A stretch of DNA of 64,000 nt, from positions 25,227,843 through 25,291,842 of the forward strand of contig HG738137.1 of assembly GCA_000499405.2 (NCBI GenBank). The letters are read 5' to 3'. The position numbers and the translations under genes are program-made. Positions 26,866 to 45,100 of the stretch are shown one piece after another. The DNA comes from Onchocerca volvulus. Lineage: Eukaryota; Nematoda; Chromadorea; Rhabditida; Onchocercidae. The stretch's first letter is position 1; each line of letters starts with the position of its first letter. The notes under the pieces are model-generated. The model saw only the letters and a list, made by a program, of their open reading frames with translations. It had not been told where the DNA came from and ran no database searches.

Positions 26866-26871
26866 AATAAA
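26866..26871 (+). terminator. Candidate polyadenylation signal of ZW10
   Basis: AATAAA lies 140 bases after the ZW10 stop codon and about 330 bases before the next start codon. Confidence 0.5.
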
Positions 26872-27194
26872 GTTTTAATTTCTCTGTCTACCACTAAACA
26901 ATTTTCTATTTGCAGTGCATCGCTTTATCAGCAATGTATATTTGTTATCCGTTTATTTAGTGGAGGGCAAGGTGTTATATACGAAATTTTCTTTTAATGT
27001 TTTAGAAAAAAAGAAGGATGGTCAAAATGTTCCTTTGCATGATTTTAAATTTGAAGAAAGATGGATGTCTCTCAATGTTTTGTAAAATAGCTGGGGTTAT
27101 GATTCCATTTATACTATTCCAGGTTTACTGAATGATACTGCAACTATTAAGTAAATAAACACACCATATTAGGAATTAAAAACAGCGATTAATA

Positions 27195-33682
<6,488 letters not shown>

Positions 33683-34042
33683 AAGTAGAAAAGGAAGTAT
33701 GATTGGATGTAACTGTTCTGAAGTATTAATTTTTTAAAATTAATTGAAATTATTATGATTTATATTTTTTCATATTTTTCTGTATATTTGTTATTAGTAA
33801 AGAATGATGTGATCTGAATAGCTCAGCTCCATTTTAGTCTCAAATATTTGAGAAATTTCTGAAAACTTGCAGTTACGGGTACTTGATCGGATCGGTGAGA
33901 TATTGAAGAGGATAGAACGTAAAAGAAATAGTTTTGAATGATGCCATTGTTATTGTCATGTGTTGTTCTATCGGATTAGAGGATGAATTATGTTATTTTC
34001 TGTTTGCGTTAGATTGTGCATAGGTCAGACAAATACTTGCTC

Positions 34043-34048
34043 AATAAA
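34043..34048 (+). terminator. Candidate polyadenylation signal of EF-G1
   Basis: AATAAA lies 360 bases after the EF-G1 stop codon, followed by a GT-rich stretch (TTGTGTTGATGT). It is the clearest signal before the convergent gene. Confidence 0.4.
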
Positions 34049-34710
34049 TTGTGTTGATGTTTCAGTAATTGAGAGTAGAACTTATCCCCCGTTATATTTT
34101 CCAATTATGAACCTTGAATAATCCGAAATATGTTGTTTTTAGCTTTTCATGCAGTTTTTTGAACAATGGAGTTTATTATTTCATAGTTCACTAACAGTCA
34201 TAGTTAAGCGAACGAATGTGACAGCTGTGAAATAGAAAAAGGATAGTAAAAGTGGATTATGAGTGATATGAAAGATATTAGTAAATGAGATCTCGTTTTC
34301 ATAATCATTCATATCCATTCATATTTGATTTTTACGGTGTAAAATTCCGTAAGAATATTCGTCTGGGACGTTTTAATTGCCAAGTACCGTATTTTGGCAC
34401 AAATTCAACGAATATTTCATCTGAAACTATTCCGTTATTGGTTACATTTATCCAAATTGTAAAAAATGGCAAGTTTTTGATAGAAAATTTACAAAATGAG
34501 TTATTTGAATCAGTGCTTTTTCATATCTCGATTCATTCTTCAATTTTCTGGGTGATTTGCTCTGAATTACTCGTGAAAAATTTCCACAATTCTGAGAATT
34601 CAACTGTTTTTTCACTTTCTAAATTTTTAAATATACAACTTTGAAGGTATTATTCTCTAATAATAGTATAAGTATGGAAATGTCAAATGTTTGTTAACAA
34701 ATAAATGAAA

Positions 34711-34830
34711 ATGAGTTTAAACTTTCCAAAGCAAATGAAATTTACACTTTATATTTGATAAAGACTCTAAAATGAGTTTAAACTTTCCAAAGCAAATGAA
34801 ATTTACACTTTATATTTGATAAAGACTCTA
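34711..34830. repeat. Exact tandem duplication, 61-bp unit, two copies
   Basis: The segment beginning ATGAGTTTAAACTTTCCAAA and ending AAAGACTCTA appears twice in a row with no difference over its whole length. This suggests a very recent duplication. Confidence 0.9.
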
Positions 34831-34993
34831 TTTTAAAAAACAGAAGAAAAAAAAGGAAAAAATCCCCAAAAAAACATTCCGAGTAAGTAGTACAAGTATC
34901 CATCTGTTCTGATGAGATCATTTGAGAAAGAAAAGTATTTAAATAAATAAAGATATTCTTTACATATTTTGTCGTTAATTAGAAAAGTAAAAA

Positions 34994-37023
34994 TCAGAAA
35001 TCCATGTTACTTTCAATCTTGTCGAAATCCACTGGATTCGAATCTGTGTAATCTTCGTAGTTGCTACGTTTTAATGGTCGCCCAGGACGTAGACTATTAC
35101 CTGTAATGATTATATTCTTTTTTTAATTCTAATTTTTTTTCTAATTTGATCTTAAAATCTTACTTCAATATTCGAGCATGGAAAGTTTGTCTTGACAGCT
35201 ATATTGAAATCTATTAAAACAAAATGTTGGAGAAAATTATGTTTCAATTAGTTCTTTAAAACTATACAAACTTTTAAAGCATAATCTATATAAATAAAGA
35301 TGTAAATGTTCCTTGTTACTTTTGCAATTTTTTCACTGAATGCTTTGAAATTTTGATATAACATTGGATTCGAGTAGGCATGTGTTCTTATATAGATATG
35401 TCTACTTTTTTTTTTTCACCTGTCACACTTATGATAGGAGAGCCTCGAATTTAAATAGCTTCACGACAATATAATGTTGCAATGTTATTTACATTCGAGG
35501 AGTGCTAAAGATAAGTGGAGCGACATAGTTTCAAAGCGAGGATAAACATGTTTACCGCCAAAACGCTCCAGTTTCAGATGAACAAAATAAGGCCAACCAA
35601 TCAAGAGATAACACGATGGAGATCAAGTAAGGGAGAGGAAATGTCCATAATGAGGGAGCCCATTTGCAAATGGAGGTCCATCATAAAAGACAAAACAATC
35701 ATCTTTAGAACGTTCTTCAACCGATCTCTCAAAAATTTTGTTCTCCTGCCAAAATTTTATGATTGCGTTTTCTAATAAAGAAAAATTAGGGCTACTAGTT
35801 GTACCAGGATAATGCTTCATGCTCGCTTTACCGAATAAAGCTTAAAGAGTATAGAGCTTTGCAAAAAAAATTTTTTTTTAAAAGGATTTAAAAGAACATG
35901 ATTTGGAGCTAGAGTTTAAATTTGGAACTTTTACATCGATATAGCAATAGCAACAGTTCGGAGTTCAAAGCAACGCAGCGGCAGCAACAAACCGACGATT
36001 GAGTTGAGCAGTATTCATGCGAGTGACGAAGGAAAAAATAACTCAATCAATTTGGTTGGATATTTTCTGATAATTGTATCAGAATTCCAAAGTAATCGAT
36101 GAAGAGCTTTTAAAGATTTAAGACTTTAAACAAGCGAATATTTACATTTTTATTTGTTGCTTACTAGCTGGACAACGCGTGGAATGCGTAGCGGGGTTCA
36201 TCTATTATTAATAAAAAAATGTTCTTTATGGCAATGAATCTCAATAATCTCAATAATCTCAATGAATCTCAATCTCAATTAGTCTCAATAAATTTCACGG
36301 AAGATGAAATTTTTCAATTTGCTTACCTAATATTGAATTTTAATCTTTTCATTTAATATTATACAAGATTAGAAATGATCACCTGAAATATTATCACTAG
36401 CAAACTTGAAATAATCTAAAAAAAAAAAAAAAAAAAAAAAGGGCGTATGATATTGAGGATAAGCAATCAAAACTTTTTTCAAATTGAATGAAAAAATAAG
36501 ACTTAAAGGAAGTTCGGTTGAAAAAATTATTATATTCGCAAGCAAAAAATATCAATGATCTTATTTTCAGTTAGAAATAAAACAGACTTTTTATATGCAT
36601 AATTTTTCAAAGATATCAAACGCCATTTGCATGAAGAAACATGCAACATCTCGTGTCTTTAACAAAATTTTCCCTTTTTAGTATCATTTAGCATTACTTG
36701 AATAAAACTTTTTATATAAACGGATAATTTGCTTCAACAAAAATGTATGAATTATTCTTAAAAAATATAATAAAATCATGTTATATTTAAGAATTCATAA
36801 AATTTTTCAAATTTTAATACTAAAAACCATATTGCAAAATTTTGAATGAATTTCAATTCATGGCTTTTAAATTAAAATTCAAGAAAATGTTATAAAATTT
36901 ATAACCTATGTTTTTAGCCCATTCCATCGATGATTTAGACTTCCATTCATTGTCTATCCGTGATCCATTCATACAGCTTATAATGGCGAATAACGAGAAA
37001 CTTATCAATAAAATTTTTGCCAT
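34994..37023 (-). CDS. Small secreted peptide precursor, 85 residues
   Basis: I do not recognise the family. Three exons join in phase 1 each time: 37023-36906, 36415-36383, 35100-34994, giving 258 nt and 85 residues. The start MAKILLISFSLFAIISCMNG is a classic signal peptide, with cleavage probably near residue 19-20. The mature part is hydrophilic: WKSKSSMEWAKN, DYFKFASDN, a basic NSLRPGRPLKRS and a strongly acidic tail ending NMDF. The single basic KR site after RPGRPL could be a processing site, so a neuropeptide or effector precursor is possible, but this is inference. The second intron contains a transposon copy that carries a bacterial-type ileS fragment. A further well-bordered 47-nt exon at 35210-35164 would shift the frame and is left out of this model. 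Confidence 0.68.
35285..36171. mobile_element. Inverted-repeat transposable element copy carrying foreign DNA
   Basis: The left end TCTATATAAATAAAGATGTA and the degenerate inverted right end (TTTACATTTTTATTTGTTGC, then CTAGCTGG) belong to the same family as 13407-15337. Shared internal blocks include GCCAACCAATCAAGAGATAA and AGCAATAGCAACAGTTCGGA. It lies in the second intron of the small secreted peptide gene. Compared with the other copy, the element is interrupted by about 216 bases (35638-35853) of unrelated sequence encoding the start of an isoleucyl-tRNA synthetase. Confidence 0.75.
35638..35853 (-). pseudogene. ileS: Fragment of bacterial-type isoleucyl-tRNA synthetase (probable Wolbachia-derived insert)
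   Basis: From an ATG at 35820, minus strand, about 60 codons stay open and encode the N-terminus of IleRS. MKHYPGTTSSP leads to FSLLENAIIKFWQENKIFE, FVFYDGPPFANGLPHYGH and then a break. PHYGH is the class I synthetase HIGH motif. The full enzyme exceeds 1000 residues, so about 6% is present. The start directly at MKHYP, without a targeting peptide, and the wording resemble Rickettsiales enzymes as I know the family rather than animal cytosolic IleRS. About 33 bases upstream of the ATG are included and there is no intron, as expected for a bacterial DNA fragment. The fragment cannot encode an active enzyme. It sits inside a transposon copy; flanking GAGAG and AGAG suggest microhomology at the junctions. 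Origin from Wolbachia is inference. Confidence 0.75.
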
Positions 37024-38056
37024 ATATAGCAACCCAGCAAACTAAAATTAAGTTGACGAAATATGCATGAGAAATTTAGTAAAGAAGTACAATCAATTAT
37101 TATATCAAATTGTAGTTTGTTTTTCATTTTTATTTTAAATTATAAAAACAAAAGCGCATAACATACTTTCTACAAAAATATATCAAAACGAGATAGCTTC
37201 AATGAAACATTATTCAACATAATATCAAAATTTTTATTTCTTTTAATTAGTCTATAAATTAAGCCTTTGTTCCTTTAAATTTTAGTTGTATTTTTTCAAT
37301 TTATAATTTTGTTTTATTTATTATACGAAATAGTTGTCCAAATAGATGAACAAAAAAAAAAAAAACATTAGATAAATTTAGAGAAAATAAAAGATACGGA
37401 AAAAAATTTAAATAAAAAGATTGAAGAAGTGGTAATACTGAGCGAAAATTTTTTTTTAATTTCAATTTTTTGTCTTGCTTTTTCTTTTCATCATTTCGGG
37501 ATTTGAGAACTTTATGAAATAATATAATCTTATAAAATTTGTGCAATAATTAATGAGAATTGATTATTTCAATGATTATTCCATTAAATGAATAGTCATG
37601 AATTTTTGTTATTCTTATTAAATCACTATTAAATTAATTTGAGTTGTATATTTATCAAAAATAATTTTAGCCATTCTCATTAAAATGAAATTAAAAAAGA
37701 AATGGTTGAAAAATGAAATTACTGATCTAATAAGTATTACTAAACTTATAAAGTCACAAAAGAAAAAAAAATAGCAGATAAAGTGAAAGTAATCAAACAA
37801 TAATCAAATCTATTAAGAGCATTATTGATATCTATCCAACGAGCGAGCGATTTTAAATTAATTCTTGAAATGACTGCCATTGACACATACTTTGCCTTCT
37901 TTAATAGACTAATAATGCTTGATGGCGTCAGAATTATTGGGTATATTTCAAATTCTTTCATGCTCATAAATTTGCTAATTGAAAAAAAAAAAAAAAAAAA
38001 AAAGGAAAACAAATCACTTACTGAAAATTCTATTATCTTTATTTACATCTATTTCT

Positions 38057-38092
<36 letters not shown>

Positions 38093-39052
38093 GTGATTTT
38101 ATTATTACAAATGATTTTTTTTTAGTTTTTGTTTTTTTCATAGCTGTAAAAAAAGTCTTCACAATAATTTTTTTTTCTAACGTTATATGAATGATTACAA
38201 GTTCATAAACTTAATTTTTTGGTGAAAAAAACTACATACAGTAGAAATATATATATATAAAATAAGTGTGTTAAAAAGATACGAATAATTTAATTTTGAA
38301 CTTAGTTTTATTTTTTATAATTTTTTGTAAAAAAGATATAGAATAAGTTATGATAGCAAATAAATTTGGAATAAGAAATTTCGAAATTTATTATAAGCAT
38401 TGAAGAATAGGTATATTTGTAGACTTTTCTTCAATTTTAAATTATCCTTAAATTTTCGATTAATAATAAATTGAACTATAATGCCAAATAAATTTGGAGA
38501 AATGAATTTCAAAAATTATTGAAAATGATTGAAGGACAGATTTTTAAAGGACTGAAAAATTTTCAAGGTTTTAATTTTAAAATATTCTTATTATATTTTA
38601 TTTATAAGCATTACTGAGTAAAGCTAAGAAAAATTTTGCTTACGTCAATAAATCAGTTAACTTTGCCTGCGTTAGTTAATTTATATTCAATTAGTTTTTT
38701 GGCCATAAAATTTGAAGTGGCCAAATTTCTAAGGATAATTACATCAAAAAAAAAAAAAAGGGAAAAAAAAGTGCAGAAAAAGAGTGATTGCATTAGAAAT
38801 GGTGCTATTTAGAATGGCTATTTAAATAAATTGCAAATTTTAAAATAGACTGAAAGCTCTTTCGCTTCAACCATTAATGCGACAAAATACGTCATTACTT
38901 ATATAAGAAAATTGTTCGAAATAAGAATTGTACAAAAATTTCACAAAAATTATGCAAGCGCCTGTAAATGATAGAAATTAAGAATTATATCGCGCTCCAG
39001 AAAATTTTAATTCCTAAAGCGAAAACACAATTTTGCTGTTTTCATACAAATA

Positions 39053-39350
39053 AGTTTTATATGAATAGAAAAATTTTTATAATTTCCTATGTTTCTTTTT
39101 TTTTTTTAAAAAAAAATCTATTAAAACATTTGAATGATAAAAAGCCAAAATTCTTTTCATTATTCATCTTTGACGAATACTTTCTTGCATAATTTTCATT
39201 TGAGTTTTATGTGAATAGAAAAGTTTTTATAATTTCTTATATTTCTTTTTTTTTTCTTTTAAATCTATTAATACATTTCAATGATAAAAAACAGAAATTC
39301 TTTTCATTATTCATCTTTGACGAACAATTTCTTGCATAATTTTTATCTGA
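39053..39350. repeat. Tandem duplication, about 150-bp unit, two copies
   Basis: AGTTTTATATGAATAGAAAA at 39053 and AGTTTTATGTGAATAGAAAA at 39203 begin two similar units. Both contain TTTTCATTATTCATCTTTGA and end with TTCTTGCATAATTTT. Scattered substitutions and different poly-T lengths show that the duplication is not recent. Confidence 0.85.
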
Positions 39351-39591
39351 TTGATGAATGAATTAAGACTTATTTGTCTAAATTAACTCAGTGTTTTCTT
39401 CATTGGAGAAAAGTAGCGGTATAAAATTGAAAACATACAATGAAAAATTACAGTCTCTTATTACATATCCCAAGAGAAAAAAAAAGAAATAAATAAATAA
39501 AGCTATGAGAATAATAATGTTAGAACGAAAATACTTAACGTTAAAAAAGGTCTCGAATAATTTCTCCAAAAAACTCCTGCGAAGTTACTTA

Positions 39592-39690
39592 AGACTTTTT
39601 TTTTGAAGATTAATATTTTTGAAGAAGCTATCTGAGATCTTTTTTTGAAGATAAATATTTTTGAAGAAACTCTTTGAGATCTTTTCTTGA
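39592..39690. repeat. Short tandem repeat, about 43-bp unit, 2-2.5 copies
   Basis: CTTTTTTTTTGAAGATTAAT and GATCTTTTTTTGAAGATAAA start similar units containing ATATTTTTGAAGAA. Part of a minus-strand Lys-rich frame across it is repetitive for this reason. Confidence 0.75.
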
Positions 39691-40026
39691 AGAGAAGATA
39701 AATATATAAATATGTCCTTCCTTTTTTCTATCCATCTAATTTGATGAACAATTTTCGTGACATTTTTATAACGGCTAATCATAATAATAAAAATTGCTCA
39801 AATTTAACAACGAACTTTAATTTCCACTATTATCGATTTTTTTCTGTTTTTTATTACTGGAAAAAAAAATTTGGAATTTTTGAGGTCATTTTTTTTTTTC
39901 TTTCTTCAAATAGTAAAACATATATAATCAAATAATGCATTATCATCATTCTCTTCCTATATTTTTTCTTAAATTTAAAACTGAGATGATATCATTTATT
40001 TTTTCGATGACATCATTAAATAAATA

Positions 40027-40770
40027 TCTCAAATATTTTAGCAATTCAATATAAATTATATGAAATTGTTAAAATAATTGATATAATGATATCACCTAAA
40101 AAATGAATGCATATAGTTACATTTGTAAATTGTGAATTAATATTCTGTGTTATGCATGCTAAAATGTATTTTAGAAGTTTGAAGCTTTTGAAATTTAAAA
40201 GAAATTTAAAAACTGACAACGAATTAAAATATTTTAATATACAATTGATGAAAGTTTAATCATACAATTCAACGTCTTCCATTACAAGATCTTTTCAAAA
40301 GACTGAATGATATTTGGTTTATATCAAGATAACTGCAAAACTTCCATTGATGTACCATGAAGAAATTTATGAAGGCCGAAGAAAAATATACTTTCAAGTT
40401 ATAGAGACGAATGATTTCTTTTTGAAATTTAAAACATCAAATATCGCTTCTTCCTTCACTTCTCTAAAAAATGTTCCGTTATCATAACATTATCATAATA
40501 TGATGCAAGACATGTTTACAATAACAATGATGTACAGTTTACAGTAGCAATTTATAATAACAATATTTTGTAAATATTTTAAATATTTTAGCAGTTTTAT
40601 AAATTGTATGCAGTTGTCAAAATAGCTGATATAATAATGTCATCAAAGAACACACAGCTATATTGTGAATTAAAATTCTAAATTATGTATGTTAAAATAC
40701 ATTTTAGAAGTTTACAATTCCTGGAATTTGAAAGAAATTTTAAAATTTGACAATGAAGTAAAATACATTT
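40027..40770. repeat. Diverged duplication, about 195 bp, copies about 545 bp apart
   Basis: 40027-40222 and 40572-40770 share, in the same order, AAATATTTTAGCA, a TGATATAAT block, TATTGTGAATTA-like sequence, ATGTATTTTAGAAGTTT-like sequence and a GAAATTT...ACAA segment. Many substitutions separate them. No reading frame is conserved. Confidence 0.65.
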
Positions 40771-41137
40771 AATTTCAAAATTTAAGACGAGTTCTAGTTT
40801 ATCGAAAGTAGATTCTCTTTTTTTGCTGATACTTATTCAGAAATGAAGAAATTCTATAATTCTTCAAGGCATAACAAAATATCACAGCTTTTAACATACT
40901 AAATATACGATGGAAGATTATGTAAGGTATACACAAAGACGTACGCAAGTTTGCTTATACGAATGCGCTATACATGAATAAACAATCATAAATTATAGGA
41001 AAGACATTTGTTCATTTGTATTCCTGGGATTTAAAGTAACTTTTTGCGCAACCTTAAATGATAATGATATCAGTTAAATTAATAACAATTATCAGTTATT
41101 GTCATAATTGATCACTTTTATCCATTAGATAGGTGAA

Positions 41138-41412
41138 TTTATATAAATAAAAATGCAAATTTTCGTTGTTACTTTTGACACAATATTGCAAATTCTTACC
41201 GATTGCTTTGAAATTTTGACACAACGTTGTATTAGGCACATCTTTTTTTTATAGATATATCTACTTTTTTTTTTTTAACCTGTTACACCTGTGACAGGAG
41301 AAACCTAGAATGTAAATAACACCATGACAATTATTGTAAATAAGGAATGCTAAAGGTCAAGCGGAATGACATAATTTCAAAGGGAGGATAAACATGTTTA
41401 CCGCCGAAATAT
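41138..41412. mobile_element. Truncated copy of the inverted-repeat transposon family
   Basis: ATATAAATAAAAATGCAAAT opens the familiar left end. It is followed by the GCTTTGAAATTTTGACACAA block, poly-T, ACACCTGTGACAGG, and GGAGGATAAACATGTTTACC, which is shared with the copy at 35285-36171. The right half is missing. Confidence 0.75.
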
Positions 41413-41597
41413 GTAATGGATCAATTTAATTTATTTCATGTAACAGACAATTCTTCAGTACTATAGAAATTTAGCGTAATTTTACGTAATAAGCAATTTA
41501 GATGACGGATTTTTTTTCACGTAATTTGACGTTTTAAAGATTTGAACAAGAAATTACTGAATGACATAATAGAAAAATAATTAGTGATACATCCGAA

Positions 41598-41670
41598 GGC
41601 CTCGTGGCGCAATGGATAACGCGTCGGTCTACGGAACCGAAGATTGCAGGTTCGACTCCTGCCGAGGTCG
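41598..41670 (+). tRNA. tRNA-Arg (anticodon ACG)
   Basis: 73 bases fold as a standard cloverleaf: acceptor GGCCTCG with CGAGGTC and discriminator G, D-arm GCGC-AATGGATAA-CGC, anticodon arm TCGGT-CTACGGA-ACCGA with ACG in the loop, and T-arm GCAGG-TTCGACT-CCTGC. There is no intron. The same sequence occurs at 52372-52444. Confidence 0.96.
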
Positions 41671-42106
41671 AAATATATTGCCGCATTTCGTGCCTTTTGT
41701 TCATCATGTATAATTACGGGTCGTACCGGGCCGCATTTTATCGTCTGAGTCTTCATTTCTGGAACAGTTTGGTACAGTCAAAGTGTAGTAGGTTTTTACG
41801 TACGTTAGGCTTTTGCTTACGTTAAGGTTTTTCGATATGTTAATCTCGATCATATGATATCACTTTCCTCCATGAATTATTCCTACCTAAGTAAAATGTT
41901 CAATTTCATTTCAACCTGATAATTTTTTTGCCTAATTATCACAGAACGCTAGAATATCTTGATCAGATCATTTCCTTGTCTTACGCGCATATATAACGGA
42001 TTAGCTTAATTTAAATGAGTATATCCATTTGCGAAATAAGAAAAACGACAGATGACGTTTGCGTCACACAACAATTTTGCATGAAATCAGAAGTTTTGCA
42101 GATAAA
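41671..42106 (+). promoter_or_regulatory. Region upstream of cactin with candidate spliced-leader acceptor
   Basis: No gene is seen between tRNA-Arg and cactin. The sequence AGTTTTGCAG ends at 42101, five bases before the cactin ATG at 42107. This is a typical nematode trans-splice acceptor position and supports that start over an in-frame ATG at 42059. Confidence 0.55.
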
Positions 42107-45100
42107 ATGGGACATGAAGATAAAGAAAAAAGAAAACACAAGCGTGAACATGATAGTGAGAAGCGGAAAAAGAAACGACGGAAACATCGTGGACGCAGTT
42201 CTTCAAGCTCTGATACTGACAAGGTATTATTATTATTATTTTAATCTACAACTTCATTACAAGATTTTTCCTACAAATTAAAAGTTGCCATTATTATTCC
42301 AATAACTATCACTTTATTTTCACTGCTAAACATATCTTTATATTGGATATATTTCTACATTTCGATTCTGAATGATTTGACAGAGCCGTATTCTAATATG
42401 AGCTATCATAAAAATGCGTTTATGGGAGATTTAGTTGCATGATTTATGGATAATATGTCCTTATAATTAAGCTACTTTTAGGATGATCGATTTGATCAAC
42501 GTTTAGACGCATTACGAAAAGAGAAAAAACAAAAGAAGAAGAAAGAAAAAGAAAAAAGAAAGGCGATGGAAACTTCAGAAGAAAAAAAAGCCAGACGTAT
42601 AGCAAAAAAATTGAAAAAGGTTTTTTTTATCTATAGCATTTAATGAATGAAGTTTGCTTAATACAGATAGCTTCTTTCCATGAATCCAGAAACCAGGATA
42701 ATATCTTATATGAAAATCTCTCAGTTGTGATTTCTCTGTCCTATTAAATAAGAAAATTTTGGAGCTTAAGGCAATGAAAAGGCTCTTATTTTGTTTGTGA
42801 AAGGATATTGTTGTTTGACAATCAACGTAATCAATAAATTGAAGGCGGAAAAGGAATCACATGCTGTATTCGACGACGAAGCCAAATATACCAACAGCAA
42901 TAATCCATTTAATGATCCGAATTTGACGTCTACTTTTATATGGGCTAAGAAATTAGCATCTGAAGGCAAAGCTAATTTGTCTCTAAAACAAATTGAGAAA
43001 ATGTAAGTTTAATTGTTTGTGGACTACGATGAAGTCATATTTCAATTTAGTGGATTATTTAAGTATCTAAGGAGATGCAGTATTTATAACAAAGCTTATT
43101 AAAATTAATCAGCTATTATTTAGAGACTGAAACAATGAAGAGTCATGTTATCATAATTAAACATGTTTCTGCAATAAATATAGGAATCGAGATCGTACGC
43201 TTAAGAACTTAGCAGAAATGGAAGAGCTAAAAAAAAATAGAGAAGCACGAGATGCAGCTCGAGAAGATCTGGAAATGATCAGAAGGGATGAGGAAAGAAG
43301 GCATAATTCAGACTGGCATGCTACGGAAGAAGGATTCTTGCTTAGTCAGGCTAAACTGCGTACACAAATAAGATTGAAGGAAGGACGAGCAAAGCCTATT
43401 GATTTTCTTGCCAGGTACTTCGATTTTAATGTCACTTTTTTTCTGGAATCCTTTCTTTTTTTTTTTTTTTTCATATTTTTTTCTGCTTACTATAAAGAGA
43501 ATAATTTTAAAAAACAAAAAATTTGTTATCTTTTAATATATTTAGATATATCAGTTATGATAATGGAGGAGTCGAAAGCAAAAAAGATGAAGAATTTGAG
43601 CTTGTCGACCCGACAACATATTTGAAAGGGCTTAAAATTAGGGATTTAGAAGATTTGCTTGAGGACATCAAGGTATTTTATTTTTTCTTAATTCCAATCA
43701 TATATTTTTAAGATCACCTAATTTTTCATTTTCAAAATCACTGATAGCATATCATGTCGAATTGTATTAATCATTCTTTTCTATCTTTACTGTGTTGCTT
43801 GTTCGCAGTTATTTTTTATAAACAGGTTTATCGACGAATCGATCCAGTTGACAATTCAGTTTGGTGGACAGATTTTTGTACAGTTGTTCGGCACGAAATA
43901 CGAAAATTGTCCAATGATATTAATTCAGCTAATGCAAGAGAATCTGTTCATAATTCTGTGCAAAGTGATGTTACCCGATTATTCAAAGTAAGTATTGTTT
44001 TACTTGCTCAGAAGAAAACTATTCTGCAAGAAGTCTTTACGAACTATCACTCTTTTTGGCGAGCATTTGGTGATGGTACTATAATCTATGGAATTTTTTG
44101 AAAAGTAGAGTGAAGTTCATGCTATATACTTTAGTACTACAATTACAAATATTTCAAAAATATATGACTGTCAATTTGACAACAATAAAACTGATTGAAT
44201 GCAAATGGCTTTTACGAAACAAACGAATAGTATTCCAGAATAAAACTCATCAAGAATTAGCGCTGTTGGAGACCCAGATCAAGAAAAAGATTCATAGTGG
44301 TGAACCTAGTGTAGATGTGGAATTCTTGGAATTCACATTGCAACATCTTCATGTACATATGGCAAAAGCTCGTATTCACGAACGACATCAGGAAATATTA
44401 CAGTGTAGACTGAGAAGAATAAAAGAAGAGCAAATGGCTGGAAGAGAGAAACATGAATGTGAACCTGAACAGATTTGCAAACAGGTAATATTGTATTTTG
44501 CTTAATTTAATTTCTGTTTAAAATAGATGTCAACAGTTCTTCATAAAACAATTCCAGGAAAATGGCGAAAGTTCGAGTGGAGTAAAACAATCAGCTAAGC
44601 TAAAAATACTTCCTGTCCAGTTGGATGAATTAGATGATATGGATGATGATGTTAAAGAACAGCAATGGCGGTATGTTTTATTGAAGTTTGGTTATTGTTT
44701 TCTTAGTACCAGTAATTATTATTTATTGGAATTGGCATATTAAGTTGCAATGGAATAAATAAAGAACATATTGTGCATTAAGTAATTTTGCTCTCTGCAT
44801 TATTAAAATTACGACTGCGAAAATTGTTCAGAGCCTATGAATTGATGAAGTAAAGATAATAATGAATTTTATATAAGTATATTTCACTAAGGTTTGAATC
44901 ATATATGAACATTTCGTCGCTTTCAAAAACAATAGTCAATTTAGACTCTTGACGGAGGATGAAATGGAGATTCTAACATTGGAAATGTATGAACGTGGTT
45001 CGTATAGTCCATTCTATGGTGATGAAAAAGAAGCTATGCCAGGTATTGAAATTCTTGATGAAGCAGAAGATGTCCAAAAACGTAAGGAAATGATGAATAA

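Larger units (their letters stand above)
33683..34993. other. Convergent intergenic region after EF-G1
   Basis: This region should hold the 3' untranslated parts of EF-G1 (+) and of the small secreted peptide gene (-). It contains an uninterrupted plus-strand frame of 119 codons (34285-34644) with no recognisable family and no clear gene context, plus an exact tandem duplication at 34711-34830. Confidence 0.5.
37024..41597. other. AT-rich intergenic region with local duplications
   Basis: No gene is supported in 4.6 kb. A and T homopolymer tracts generate several low-complexity open frames. Visible structure consists of a ~150-bp tandem duplication (39053-39350), a ~43-bp repeat (39592-39690), a diverged ~195-bp duplication (40027-40222 and 40572-40770) and a partial transposon copy (41138-41412). 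Confidence 0.6.

Noticed and set aside
37825..38190. 121-codon plus-strand frame
   Set aside because: It runs through long A and T homopolymers, which supply poly-Lys and poly-Phe; nothing conserved is visible.
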